Shown: positions 14,744 through 22,918 of the stretch, in pieces | Layout of the letters: each line of letters starts with the position of its first letter | Position numbering within the stretch: the first letter of the stretch is position 1 | Assembly (NCBI RefSeq): GCF_036567765.1 | Contig: NZ_DATCTU010000080.1 | Span: 1-47,597 of the forward strand | From: Pseudobacteroides sp. | GTDB lineage: Bacteria; Bacillota; Clostridia; Acetivibrionales; DSM-2933 | DNA: 47,597 nt | Direction of reading: 5' to 3' | Notes under the pieces: model-generated | The model's database searches: none | Told to the model about the DNA's origin: nothing | What the model saw: the letters and a program-made list of their open reading frames with translations, nothing else | Position numbers and translations under genes: made by a program

Positions 14744-14909
14744 TATCAACACATGCCCGTAAAAGTGCGGATAGAAGGGCATGAAGAATTGCTTTGCGGG
14801 TCATTCCATGTAGAAGATCCGCACTACACCACTTCACCCACGCAAGCGTGCCAAAGAAGAAGGGCTTCGTGGGTCTGGTTCAGTGGCGTCGGGCATGTGC
14901 ACGATATAA
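14744..14909 (+). other. attC-like recombination site P (last intact site)
   Basis: R'' TATCAAC at 14744-14750 and R' position GATATAA at 14903-14909; arms CACATGCCCG and CGGGCATGTG are perfect complements. No intact site follows. Confidence 0.8.
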
Positions 14910-15091
14910 AATCGCACGCAAGTTAAAGCCTAATATTCTGATAATTGGAATGAATAACATTCCAATTGAGCATGAACTGGAGTTTGAAGTGGTATTTAAT
15001 GTATATTAAAAAATGTAGTAAATTTATTTGATGTTTGGTAAAATATATATTAAATGTTGTGCAAATGTGGATTAAATGTTAAAAATATTAA

Positions 15092-15127
15092 AATATATTG
15101 AATATATTGAATATATTGAATATATTG
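15092..15127. repeat. tandem repeat, AATATATTG x 4
   Basis: Four exact copies of the 9-bp unit AATATATTG in a row, in the non-coding end of the array. Confidence 0.9.
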
Positions 15128-15292
15128 AAAAACGGATAACATTTTAAGTAAAATAGGTAGAATCAAATCGGACATTTCTGCTTTAAATAATACGTCAAAG
15201 CAAATGGATAAAAATTGATTTAATATCAAGTGCTGCAGTAAATTTAATGTTAGATACGGCGATAGCTTCTAAATTTTGGGTCGATGCATATT

Positions 15293-15321
15293 GACTAACA
15301 ATTCATTTAAGACCATGAAAG
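15293..15321 (+). other. attC left-arm remnant
   Basis: GACTAACAATTCATTTAAG resembles the left end of site I (GACTAACAATCCATTTAC), followed by GAAAGGG instead of AAAGGGC. No right arm follows; instead a gene begins. It marks the last trace of the array. Confidence 0.5.
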
Positions 15322-15332
15322 GGATGGAATTA

Positions 15333-15917
15333 ATGTTAAATAGTATGATGCTAAAGATTATTATGGTGTTATTTCTATGCTTCTTGAGTATATTTATATT
15401 TACTACCTGTGATTCTTCTTATTCTAGATATGAAGAGCAATACACAATTTCAGATAATTCTAAGGATATTAAACTCGCAATTGAAAATGAAATAAATACT
15501 TCTAACAAAAATGTTGGAAAACCTACAAATATCACAATCATTATAAGAAATGAAGCCATTATTGATGATTTAAAACTAGTATTATCTACAATGAGTGATG
15601 GAAATTTAGCACTTTATCAGTTTAAGATAAATGAAAAAAATATGTTGAGATCTGTTAGCGGAGGATATTCTTCTGGTTCTATTGGAATGCCAGTTATTGA
15701 AACAAAAAAGGGAAAATATCTATTAGTGTATGGAGGAAAATTTGAAAAGAAATTAAGTTATATTATTGTTAAACTCATGGAAAAAGAATATGTTTATAAT
15801 ATTGCAGATAAAGAATATTTTATTGATTATTATATGGTCGACAAAGATGTGCAGAAGACAAGTGGAGAATCTTATAGATTATTAGATGAGAAAAATATAG
15901 AAGTAACTGGATTTTGA
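15333..15917 (+). CDS. putative membrane-anchored or lipoprotein of unknown function
   Basis: A 194-residue protein with an N-terminal hydrophobic segment (LKIIMVLFLCFLSIFIFTTC) ending in a Cys followed by DSSYSRY, which fits a weak lipobox, so it is probably exported and anchored. The rest is soluble, with a central Gly/Ser-rich turn (SVSGGYSSGSIGMP) and a Lys/Tyr-rich C-terminus. AAAGGG lies 9 nt before the ATG at 15333; upstream ATGs at 15315 and 15324 are possible alternatives. I do not recognise the family. It begins 34 bp after the attC remnant and is followed at 37 bp by a membrane protein gene, perhaps in one operon. Confidence 0.6.
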   Translation: MLNSMMLKIIMVLFLCFLSIFIFTTCDSSYSRYEEQYTISDNSKDIKLAIENEINTSNKNVGKPTNITIIIRNEAIIDDLKLVLSTMSDGNLALYQFKINEKNMLRSVSGGYSSGSIGMPVIETKKGKYLLVYGGKFEKKLSYIIVKLMEKEYVYNIADKEYFIDYYMVDKDVQKTSGESYRLLDEKNIEVTGF

Positions 15918-15954
15918 AATAGTGATTAAATTAATATAAGGGGATAATTGGATT

Positions 15955-16497
15955 ATGACAATTAATGAAATGAGACTAGATATTGCAAAGAGGAATAAAA
16001 AAGGTATATCCTTTATACTTGCCTCGATTATATTATGGATGGGGATTTTTGTTATATGGCTTTTACCTATAAAAGATATTCTTACCAGAAATCTATTTAC
16101 CTTCTTTTGTACCGCACCGCTGGTTCCTTTAGCATTTCTGATTTCAAGAATAATAAAAGCTGAATTTTCAGCGAAAGATAACCCACTAAATAATTTAGGA
16201 ATTCTATTTTCTATAAATCAATTTCTATACATTTTAATTGCTATGTGGGCATATGCCGCAGCTCCAAGCAAAATGGTAATGATCCTGGCAATAATTTTCG
16301 GTGCACACTTGTTACCGTTTTCATGGCTGTATAGGTCTAAAGCGTATATGGTAATGTCCATTATAATACCAATAGTTATTCTTGGTGTTGGAAGTAGCTT
16401 GAAATCAGAGCATACATTTATTCTTCCAGGAATAATGACTATTTTTGAAATTGTGTTTGCAATATGGCTTACTTTAGAAAATAGAAAAGAAATCTAG
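15955..16497 (+). CDS. multi-pass membrane protein (DUF7010-like)
   Basis: A 180-residue protein with six hydrophobic segments (about residues 17-37, 45-63, 79-99, 105-122, 130-146 and 152-172) and a short charged N-terminus (MTINEMRLDIAKRNKKG). The layout and this N-terminal segment recall the uncharacterised DUF7010 membrane family; the assignment is tentative. AAGGGGAT lies 12 nt before the ATG, a long spacing. No catalytic motif is visible. It follows the lipoprotein-like gene closely on the same strand. Confidence 0.55.
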   Translation: MTINEMRLDIAKRNKKGISFILASIILWMGIFVIWLLPIKDILTRNLFTFFCTAPLVPLAFLISRIIKAEFSAKDNPLNNLGILFSINQFLYILIAMWAYAAAPSKMVMILAIIFGAHLLPFSWLYRSKAYMVMSIIIPIVILGVGSSLKSEHTFILPGIMTIFEIVFAIWLTLENRKEI

Positions 16498-16553
16498 TAG
16501 AATTGACATTGTCATATAAAAATGTTAAAAAATGGGTATAAACAGGTGAGAAG

Positions 16554-17188
16554 ATGAAAAAAACTATAATTTTAATATTAGGACTTTTTATTCCACTTAC
16601 TTTGCTATAGGATGTGGAAGTGAACTTAATCACAAAGAGATTGCGACTAGCATAGCCGAACCAACTTTAGATATACCTGTAACGGAGGTTTTAGTTAATG
16701 AGGAAATTGAGTTTGTTCAACATCTGGTAAAGGTTGTTAAAGAAAAAGATATTTCTTCCTTTAAAAAAATAATGCCTGATGAAAACAGCATTCATATAGT
16801 GCGGTCATTTTGCTCGGGTAACGGCACACGAGGAAAAAACATCTCATTAAACGTTAAAGCAGAAGACATGAATGATAATCTAACTATACCTGTAGAAGAT
16901 GAAACCCCTATAGAATTCGATATACTGCTTCAACAGTCTTTAAGCACTGATGTTTCTAATATTTCTAAAGAGGTAGTGGATGATAAGATAGATTTTGACT
17001 CAATTCTCATTTCACAAGATGTATGGGATAAGTGTACAGAGATAGTGGATAAGCTTGGTGACAAGGAGTGGAAACCCTATATTATTGCCTTAAAAGATAA
17101 TCAATATGCCTTATATGAAGGTGGAGATGTGAGCGGTTTTCCTGTTGGTGGGTGGTTTACGAGAAAAGCATTAGCAACTATGAACTGA
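16554..17188 (+). pseudogene. frameshifted lipoprotein gene
   Basis: The ATG at 16554 starts MKKTIILILGLFIPLT, a signal peptide. The frame hits TAG at 16608-16610, while another frame continues FAIGCGSELNHKE, which holds a lipobox Cys (AIGC). That frame stays open through 16772 to the TGA at 17186-17188, past KPYIIALKDNQYALYEGG. One frameshift near 16600 therefore breaks a lipoprotein of about 210 residues. I do not recognise the mature domain. A single sequencing error could also explain the shift. Confidence 0.6.
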
Positions 17189-17503
17189 CTCATAAAGATA
17201 AACTGACAGGTTTGGGAAACAGAATAATGCTTGAAGAAAACCTTATGAGAATCATGAAACATGAAACGGTAGTAATAAGCAATTTGAAATATGCAGTGAT
17301 TTTTATTGATCTTGACGGAGTCAAAGAAGTTAATGACGAATATGGGCATGAACCCAGCACAGATTGTTTTCTACTACCCTTCTTACAAGAATGGAAAGGA
17401 TGCATATACAATAAAATTTATTAAGGGAGATACAGAATTCCATAAACTGTATATAGAGAAAGAGCTTTGGAAGAGAAGCAAATGCAAATCAATGTCATTT
17501 TGA
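17152..17503 (+). pseudogene. diguanylate cyclase (GGDEF) fragment and trailing debris
   Basis: One frame reads ELTHKDKLTGLGNRIMLEEN and then KYAVIFIDLDGVKEVNDEYG plus H, which is the first half of a GGDEF domain: the DxLTGLxNR start and the IDLDxxKxxND-YGH metal and substrate region. The GGDEF signature loop itself is missing. Right after GHE the homology stops; a different frame continues PAQIVFYYPSYKNGKDAY to the TGA at about 17503, which belongs to something else. The region overlaps the end of the preceding broken lipoprotein frame, so several deletions have been fused here. Confidence 0.65.
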
Positions 17504-17669
17504 AAAAATCATAATATAGTTAACGTAAATAATTATTTACGATTTTGTGTTAAACATGGTTGATTTATGTACGAAGATGATATAAAATATTAAAGCAATG
17601 TGTTTTTATAATGAGAGGCAGTGTTGAGCAAGCATAATACAGAAGGCAACAAGACAATAGGGGAGTAAT

Positions 17670-17707
17670 GAAAGAATATGACCAGTCAATAGGGTCATTT
17701 TCTTTTT
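17670..17707 (+). terminator. rho-independent terminator upstream of the deformylase gene
   Basis: GAAAGAATATGACC pairs with GGTCATTTTCTTT (a few mismatches), loop about AGTCAATAG, followed by further Ts. It closes the decayed region 17504-17668, which otherwise holds no gene. Confidence 0.65.
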
Positions 17708-17768
17708 GTGTAAAATAGTAGAACATTGAGTATTGTTTGTTTTGTGGAAATTACAGTAAATTATCTGC

Positions 17769-17797
17769 TTGTATACTAAAATACCATATAATATAAT
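17769..17797 (+). promoter_or_regulatory. sigma-A-type promoter for the deformylase gene
   Basis: TTGTAT (17769-17774) and TATAAT (17792-17797) are separated by 17 bp, 82 bp before the start codon. The transcript would have an untranslated leader of about 75 nt, with a possible GCTGAC/GTCAGC hairpin at about 17813-17836. Confidence 0.65.
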
Positions 17798-17878
17798 AGA
17801 CGTACAAAGAGCAGCTGACTAGTGTTCTTTGTCAGCAATCAACATGATTTACTATATTGAAAGTGGGAGGACTTTTAA

Positions 17879-18319
17879 ATGGCTCTGAGAACCCTTAGAA
17901 AATTAGATGATGAAGTCTTTAGAAAAGTAGCTAAAGAAGTACATATTATAGATAATAAAATATTAACATTCCTCGATGACTTGATAGAAACAATGAGAAA
18001 AGAAAATGCTATAGGCCTTGCTGCTACACATGTAGGTGTTTTGAAGAGAATAGTAGTTGCGGATATAGGAGAAGGTCTTATAGAAATTATAAATCCCAGA
18101 ATAATAGGTGAATCAGGGGAGCAGGTAGGTGTTGAAGGCTCTGTAAGTTTGCCTGGAAAATATGGTGAAGTTAAAAGACCCCAAAAAATTATAGTAGAAG
18201 GGTTAAACCGCAAAGGTGAAAAGATAGTCGTTTCTGGCGAAGGACTTTTAGCAAGAGTATTATGCCATGAAATAGACCATTTGGACGGTATAATATTTAC
18301 AGATAAAGTCATAAAATAA
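17879..18319 (+). CDS. def: peptide deformylase-like protein lacking the canonical Cys ligand
   Basis: A 146-residue protein aligned along its full length with clostridial peptide deformylase, which removes the formyl group from new proteins using a metal held by one Cys and two His. Motif 3 is intact (HEIDHLDG, His130, Glu131, His134). Motif 1, normally G-x-G-L-A-A-x-Q, is AIGLAATHVG, with His51 in the Gln position. Motif 2, normally EGCLS, is EGSVS, with Ser88 replacing the metal-binding Cys. Such changes would weaken or alter activity, so this is probably a divergent second copy rather than the housekeeping enzyme. GGGAGG precedes the ATG with good spacing. It sits alone with its own promoter. 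Confidence 0.8.
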   Translation: MALRTLRKLDDEVFRKVAKEVHIIDNKILTFLDDLIETMRKENAIGLAATHVGVLKRIVVADIGEGLIEIINPRIIGESGEQVGVEGSVSLPGKYGEVKRPQKIIVEGLNRKGEKIVVSGEGLLARVLCHEIDHLDGIIFTDKVIK

Positions 18320-18422
18320 TGCGATAAAAATAGGGTCAAACAGTTTCCATCGTTTGGCTATATGGTATATAATGTTGATAATCAAATAAATAAAGAAATA
18401 AAGTGCAAAAGAGGGGGATAAA

Positions 18423-18840
18423 ATGGAGACTAAGGCTGTTAGTGCTAACTTAGTTCAAGAAAAAGCTGCTGGCAAATACGGGTTTTAACTGCCATCAAGT
18501 CCAACTAAGGTGAGATTGTAGCATTGGCTGTAAATAGTGAAAAACTCAGGACTTGGCATCAGGGGCCGGGAATGGTAGATTACCTAAAATCCAGATGGAC
18601 ATTCAGCTGGAAAAATGCAGATATAGAAGAATCAGGACTGTTGATTGAATTCTCCTATGAATTGACAGACATATTTAGAGATCCTAAAAGCAAACAGGTA
18701 TATTTATCTATTAATGGTCAGAGGCCACATTTTTTAATATAAATAATCCGTTATATACCATATCAAAATTGGATCAGAATGAATATGGACTTGAAACAAA
18801 AGCTATAAGAATAGTGCTGGTGGTATGGATTGCAGAATAA
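18423..18840 (+). pseudogene. gene remnants between the deformylase and agmatinase genes
   Basis: A start with a good GAGGGGG site opens METKAVSANLVQEKAAGKYGF and stops after 21 codons. A second frame from about 18524 reads NSEKLRTWHQGPGMVDYLKS, then SRWTFSWKNADIEESGL, and stops at 18740-18742 after RPHFLI. A T-run there shifts the frame, and a third piece continues NNPLYTISKLDQNEYGLETK to the TAA at 18838-18840. These look like the decayed parts of one or two genes. I do not recognise the families. Confidence 0.5.
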
Positions 18841-18873
18841 AAGTATTCAGTTGAGAATAACAAGGAGGATAAG

Positions 18874-19740
18874 ATGGGTTTAAAGGATGGAAAATCAACA
18901 TTGCCGGTTAAGTTTATGGCAAGTTGTGAAGATTATAACGATGCAAAAACAGTTTTGGTTGGAGTGCCGATGGATTTTACCTGCAGCTTTAGGCCAGGAA
19001 CAAGGTTTGGACCTCAGAAGATCAGGGAGGTATCTGTTGGCATAGAAGAATACAGTGTGTATATGGATAAGGATTTGACGGACAAGTCATTCTTTGACTG
19101 CGGTGACCTGGACATGCCTTTTGGAAATGTTGAAGAGAGCTTGAAGCTTATTGGAGATTCGACACAAGAAATTTTGGGTGACGGTAAGTTTCCTATATTT
19201 ATAGGGGGGGAGCACCTTATAAGTGTTCCTGTAATTAAAGAAGTCCATAAAAAGTATGGTGACGAGCTTATTGTTCTTCATTTCGATGCTCACGCTGACC
19301 TGAGAGAAGGGTATTTGGGATGTCCGAATTCCCATGCGTCTGCCATAAGAAGGCTTATTGATTTTATGCCTGGCAAAAATATTTACCAGTTGGGTATAAG
19401 GTCCGGCACCAGGGAAGAGTTCCAATTTGCAAAGGATAACACCAATATGTTCAAGTTTGATGTTATTGAACCATTGGAGCAAGTTATTAAAACACTTGGA
19501 AATAGGCCTGTATATGTTACACTAGATATAGATGTTGTGGACCCGGCTTTTGCAAACGGTACAGGAACTCCTGAGCCGGGAGGTATAACCTCAAGGGAAA
19601 TGCTAAAAGCAGTGGGAATGTTGAAAAGTCTTAATATTGTGGGTTTTGATTTGGTGGAGGTTTCACCGATTTTTGATCAATCGGATAGGACTGCACTTTT
19701 AGCGGCAAAAATAATCAGGGACATAATTCTAATAGTCTAG
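18874..19740 (+). CDS. speB: agmatinase
   Basis: A 288-residue ureohydrolase that cuts agmatine to putrescine and urea in the cytoplasm. The manganese-binding motifs are intact: GGEHLIS, HFDAHADLR, a downstream NSHAS, and LDIDVVDPAFANGTGTPEPG with the two metal-binding Asp. The length and the GGIT/SREML region fit bacterial SpeB rather than arginase. CAAGGAGG lies 7 nt before the ATG. The next gene starts 12 bp after its stop, so the two are probably cotranscribed. No spermidine synthase gene lies in the window, although speB often sits next to speE in clostridia. Confidence 0.9.
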   Translation: MGLKDGKSTLPVKFMASCEDYNDAKTVLVGVPMDFTCSFRPGTRFGPQKIREVSVGIEEYSVYMDKDLTDKSFFDCGDLDMPFGNVEESLKLIGDSTQEILGDGKFPIFIGGEHLISVPVIKEVHKKYGDELIVLHFDAHADLREGYLGCPNSHASAIRRLIDFMPGKNIYQLGIRSGTREEFQFAKDNTNMFKFDVIEPLEQVIKTLGNRPVYVTLDIDVVDPAFANGTGTPEPGGITSREMLKAVGMLKSLNIVGFDLVEVSPIFDQSDRTALLAAKIIRDIILIV

Positions 19741-19752
19741 AAGGTGGAGAAA

Positions 19753-20319
19753 ATGCAGCTTATTAAAAATTGCTTGGGACAGTCCCATGATATAGCAGAG
19801 AGGATAGTAAAAGAAGGGGATAAGGTGGTTGATGCTACTGCCGGAAATGGTAATGATACCGTTTTTTTAGCAAAGCTTATTGGTGAGACAGGAAAGGTTT
19901 ATGCCTTTGATATACAGGAAAAGGCACTGGAAAAAACCAAGGAGAAGCTTAAAAGCCAAAGCTTGGAACACCGTGTTGAATTGATAAAAGATGGTCATGA
20001 AAATATGGGCAAATATGTAAATGGTCAGGTATCACTTGCCATGTTCAATTTAGGATATCTTCCAGGTGGGAATCATAGTATTTGTACAAGATTTCAGACT
20101 ACTAAAAAAGCAATTGAAGCTGCCATGGAGCTTCTTAAGAAAAACGGTCTTGTAATTTTGGTTGTTTATTACGGTGGAGACAGCGGTTTTGAAGAGAAGG
20201 ATGCACTTATGGATTATATTACCACAATTGACAGCAGGAATTACTCCGTATTAAGGTCTGAGTTTGTAAACCAGCCAAATTGTCCGCCGCTTCTTGTGTT
20301 AATAGAGAAGCTTATGTAA
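19753..20319 (+). CDS. mnmM: class I methyltransferase, MnmM (YtqB)-like
   Basis: A 188-residue SAM-dependent methyltransferase of the PF06962 family. It has motif I VVDATAGNGNDTVFLAKL, motif II VYAFDIQEKAL, the family block FNLGYLPGGNHSICTR and the C-terminal LRSEFVNQPNCPPLLVLIEK. Bacillus subtilis YtqB, now called MnmM, methylates the wobble uridine modification of tRNA, and this protein is similar in length and motifs; the same reaction is inferred. The ATG at 19753 follows AAGGTGGAG very closely (about 3 nt); a GTG at 19744 is the alternative but has no ribosome site. It lies downstream of speB in the same direction. Confidence 0.8.
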   Translation: MQLIKNCLGQSHDIAERIVKEGDKVVDATAGNGNDTVFLAKLIGETGKVYAFDIQEKALEKTKEKLKSQSLEHRVELIKDGHENMGKYVNGQVSLAMFNLGYLPGGNHSICTRFQTTKKAIEAAMELLKKNGLVILVVYYGGDSGFEEKDALMDYITTIDSRNYSVLRSEFVNQPNCPPLLVLIEKLM

Positions 20320-20376
20320 AGTTTATAAAGGTTGCAAAATTACTGTGTGATTTTGTTACGTTATAGGGGGAAAACA

Positions 20377-22686
20377 ATGAAAAAATTATTAGTATTATTA
20401 TTTGTTCTATTGAGTGTCAATATATGTTCAGGAGTTGCGGCAAGCGGGGCCAAGCCTACGCCCCTGCCAAATCCCACAGCTTCAAACATTAAGATAAAGT
20501 ATCCATCAACAGATGCTGTAGTTGCAATAAATAAGGCAGCAATAGAGTGGGTGGACAGCTATAAAGGAACCGACCACTACTTGTGGCTTGTTGAGGAAGG
20601 CAGCAACAAGATTATATTAAAAAACATAACTATAAAAAAAGGTGTTAATAAATACAGCATACCTGCAAAGCTTCTGACTCCGGGCGAAAAATACCGCTAT
20701 AAGGTAGGTGTCATGGATGCTAAGAAGAAGACTACTTATACTGCTCTTAAATACTTCCAGGTAGCGGAAAAACCTACAATAACCTACCCGTCTAATGGAA
20801 GTGATGTTAAAAGGTCCGATGCATCCATAATGTGGAACATAGCAAGCTCAGCTTCCAACTATGTTTTGAGGGTTGCAGATGATGAAAACGGGACAGTTAT
20901 ACTAAATAACATAACACCGCTTAAGGAGGGGGAGCATGTAGTACCTCCGCTGGATATACAATATGGCAGGAGTTATCGTTTTGTATTGGGCGTTAAAGAT
21001 ACATACGGCAATATAACATGGTCAGAAGTTAACAAGTTCAAGGTTAAGGACAAACAAGCCCCAACCTTTGCTGTTGATCTAATAGATAAAGACTCATATC
21101 AGAACGATGTAAATACAAAATTTTATATCAATATGGATAACAAACCAATTAAGCTAAGCCATGTGGAATATAAAAATAGTATTGTGCAAAGACCTGGTTC
21201 GATTATAAAAATACCTCTGGGTAAAAAGTACATGATTTTTTCAAGTGTAATAGGTCTGGATGACTCGGTGTATACCAAAGGCGGATCTGTAATATTTAAA
21301 TTATATGGAGACGGTAGGCTTTTATATGAGAGTAAAGTGATATCAAACGATATATCAAGGTATTATCACTCCATGCAAAGAAAGATTGATGTAAACGTAT
21401 TCGGTATTGAAGAACTGACATTGCAGGTAACTGATGCAGGTGATGGTACCGATAATGATTCTGGCGTGTGGGCAGACCCTTACTTAGCTATCGAGTCCAA
21501 AGATGAGAGTTACCCGACAGCCAGGTATGTGCAGGGAGATGATGAGCCGGGAACATTGCTTTACAGCAATTTCCCTGAATCTGTTATGGATAATCATGTG
21601 AATAACCAACCTGTTTGTGTATTAATGCGTAGGGATAGTGTTATTGGAAAAAATGCTTTCATAGCTGACCACATGAACGTCACTTCAAACAGCAAGCCCA
21701 AGCATTTTGGAGTGCTATTGCACAACAAGACCCAGAGTGTTGCCCACGTAGTTATATCCAAAAAAGGCATAAGTTCGGTTCCATCCCATGGCAGTATATT
21801 CATGAAGGATGCACTAAGAGAATATGTTTTAAGTAATCAATCAAGCATAGATATTGAACCGGGAGGTTACTTTTGGCTTTTTGACAATCCCACATTGCTC
21901 ATGGAGCCTGCAAGTCAAACCTGGGGTGACTTTGTGAATGCAATGGCTGAATTTGACACAGATCAGGTTTTGGAAGTAACTGTATGCATAATGGACAGCC
22001 CGACTTACTTTAGTGAGCCTTCAAAGGTGGATGCATTTACGGAGGTTCCTTTTGAAGCTTCAGCAAGACAGTACAGAGGCACAACAGATACTTACCCTGT
22101 CACAAACCTGGATCTAAGCGTCAGCATTAATGACTGGGATGTAGACAATACTCCTCTGGTAGTATCATATCCGTTGTACAATGCTAAGGAAAACAAATGG
22201 AACAGAAACTTTGAAAACTTTCCGGGATGGGTAACCAATATTACGTCTGATAAGAATGAGGGAGCAATAATAAGTGATATGTTCACCTTTAAAGAAAAAT
22301 ATAACGGTGCTGATCTTCTGCTTTCACCGACATTAAGGTTTCCTGAAGGAGCAAAGTATCTGACAAACCTGGGGAATTGGGGTATCTGGTACAATGAAAA
22401 GATACACATTAAGAATAACACCGATAAAGATAGAAAGGTAAGCTATTATTTAGGATCTGTAGTTGCAGGAAGCGGTTATCAGCAGGCACTTATATTTTCA
22501 CCTGAGGGAGAAGCTTTAAAAGATATGGACCCTAATAGGCAGGTCTACAAGCAGGAGCTTATAAAACTTGTAAAAGAGGTTGAGGTACCGGCTTTCGGAG
22601 AAGCGGATATAGTATTCCAATATATTCTTCCAAACAACTCTTCAGGCGGTATATACCATGCCATTGTACAGGCTCCTAATGAGTAG
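20377..22686 (+). CDS. secreted NPCBM-domain surface protein
   Basis: A 769-residue exported protein. The signal peptide (MKKLLVLLFVLLSVNICSG) is followed by a short Pro/Thr segment and two beta-sandwich repeats of fibronectin-like type (about residues 40-130 and 135-225), each ending with a GEKYRYKVGV- or GRSYRFVLGV-like strand. Residues about 245-380 form an NPCBM-like domain (FSSVIGLDDSV, GSVIFKLYGDGRLLYES, LQVTDAGDGTDND), a module linked to carbohydrate binding. The last 390 residues are all-beta and not recognised. There is no cell-wall anchor or S-layer motif, so it may be released or held by its sugar-binding module. The longer reading from 20332 has no ribosome site; AGGGGG precedes the ATG at 20377. 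Confidence 0.75.
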   Translation: MKKLLVLLFVLLSVNICSGVAASGAKPTPLPNPTASNIKIKYPSTDAVVAINKAAIEWVDSYKGTDHYLWLVEEGSNKIILKNITIKKGVNKYSIPAKLLTPGEKYRYKVGVMDAKKKTTYTALKYFQVAEKPTITYPSNGSDVKRSDASIMWNIASSASNYVLRVADDENGTVILNNITPLKEGEHVVPPLDIQYGRSYRFVLGVKDTYGNITWSEVNKFKVKDKQAPTFAVDLIDKDSYQNDVNTKFYINMDNKPIKLSHVEYKNSIVQRPGSIIKIPLGKKYMIFSSVIGLDDSVYTKGGSVIFKLYGDGRLLYESKVISNDISRYYHSMQRKIDVNVFGIEELTLQVTDAGDGTDNDSGVWADPYLAIESKDESYPTARYVQGDDEPGTLLYSNFPESVMDNHVNNQPVCVLMRRDSVIGKNAFIADHMNVTSNSKPKHFGVLLHNKTQSVAHVVISKKGISSVPSHGSIFMKDALREYVLSNQSSIDIEPGGYFWLFDNPTLLMEPASQTWGDFVNAMAEFDTDQVLEVTVCIMDSPTYFSEPSKVDAFTEVPFEASARQYRGTTDTYPVTNLDLSVSINDWDVDNTPLVVSYPLYNAKENKWNRNFENFPGWVTNITSDKNEGAIISDMFTFKEKYNGADLLLSPTLRFPEGAKYLTNLGNWGIWYNEKIHIKNNTDKDRKVSYYLGSVVAGSGYQQALIFSPEGEALKDMDPNRQVYKQELIKLVKEVEVPAFGEADIVFQYILPNNSSGGIYHAIVQAPNE

Positions 22687-22860
22687 ATTTGTGACTTAAT
22701 ACAAAATTTTAAAATAACGACATAATAATTATGAGCAGACGAATTTTAATTTAGGGATAAACATTATGATTGTTAACACTTTAATATGGGTGATGTTTGT
22801 TCCTGAATTTTGCAAATGGTAATTGCAATACTTATACCTACCTAATTTTATATGTTTTTA

Positions 22861-22897
22861 AGGCTGCACTGATTAATCTCAATGCAGCCTTTTTTTA
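22861..22897. terminator. rho-independent terminator between convergent genes
   Basis: Perfect 8-bp stem AGGCTGCA/TGCAGCCT, 14-nt loop, then seven Ts. It serves the plus-strand gene and could also stop the minus-strand glycosyltransferase. The gap 22687-22918 holds nothing else that I see. Confidence 0.8.
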
Positions 22898-22918
22898 ATA
22901 TGATGTATTCAATGCCAT

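Larger units (their letters stand above)
14910..15332 (+). other. gene-poor 3' end of the cassette array
   Basis: No convincing gene. The stretch holds AT-rich sequence, four tandem copies of a 9-bp unit, a short decayed frame (SSAAVNLMLDTAIASKFW, about 15228-15289) without a start, and at 15293 a remnant attC left arm. It is probably a final degraded cassette. Confidence 0.5.

Noticed and set aside
14603..15009. Frames across cassette 16 and attC P (14603-14926, 14794-15009).
   Set aside because: They pass through both attC sites; the composition is that of the sites and no start signal is present.
310..15321. CRISPR array or REP-like repeats as the source of the repeated segments.
   Set aside because: The repeats are about 120-170 bp, carry integron core boxes, and are separated by whole genes and not by short spacers.
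310..18840. Prophage origin of the accessory region.
   Set aside because: No capsid, terminase, portal, tail or phage integrase genes were seen.
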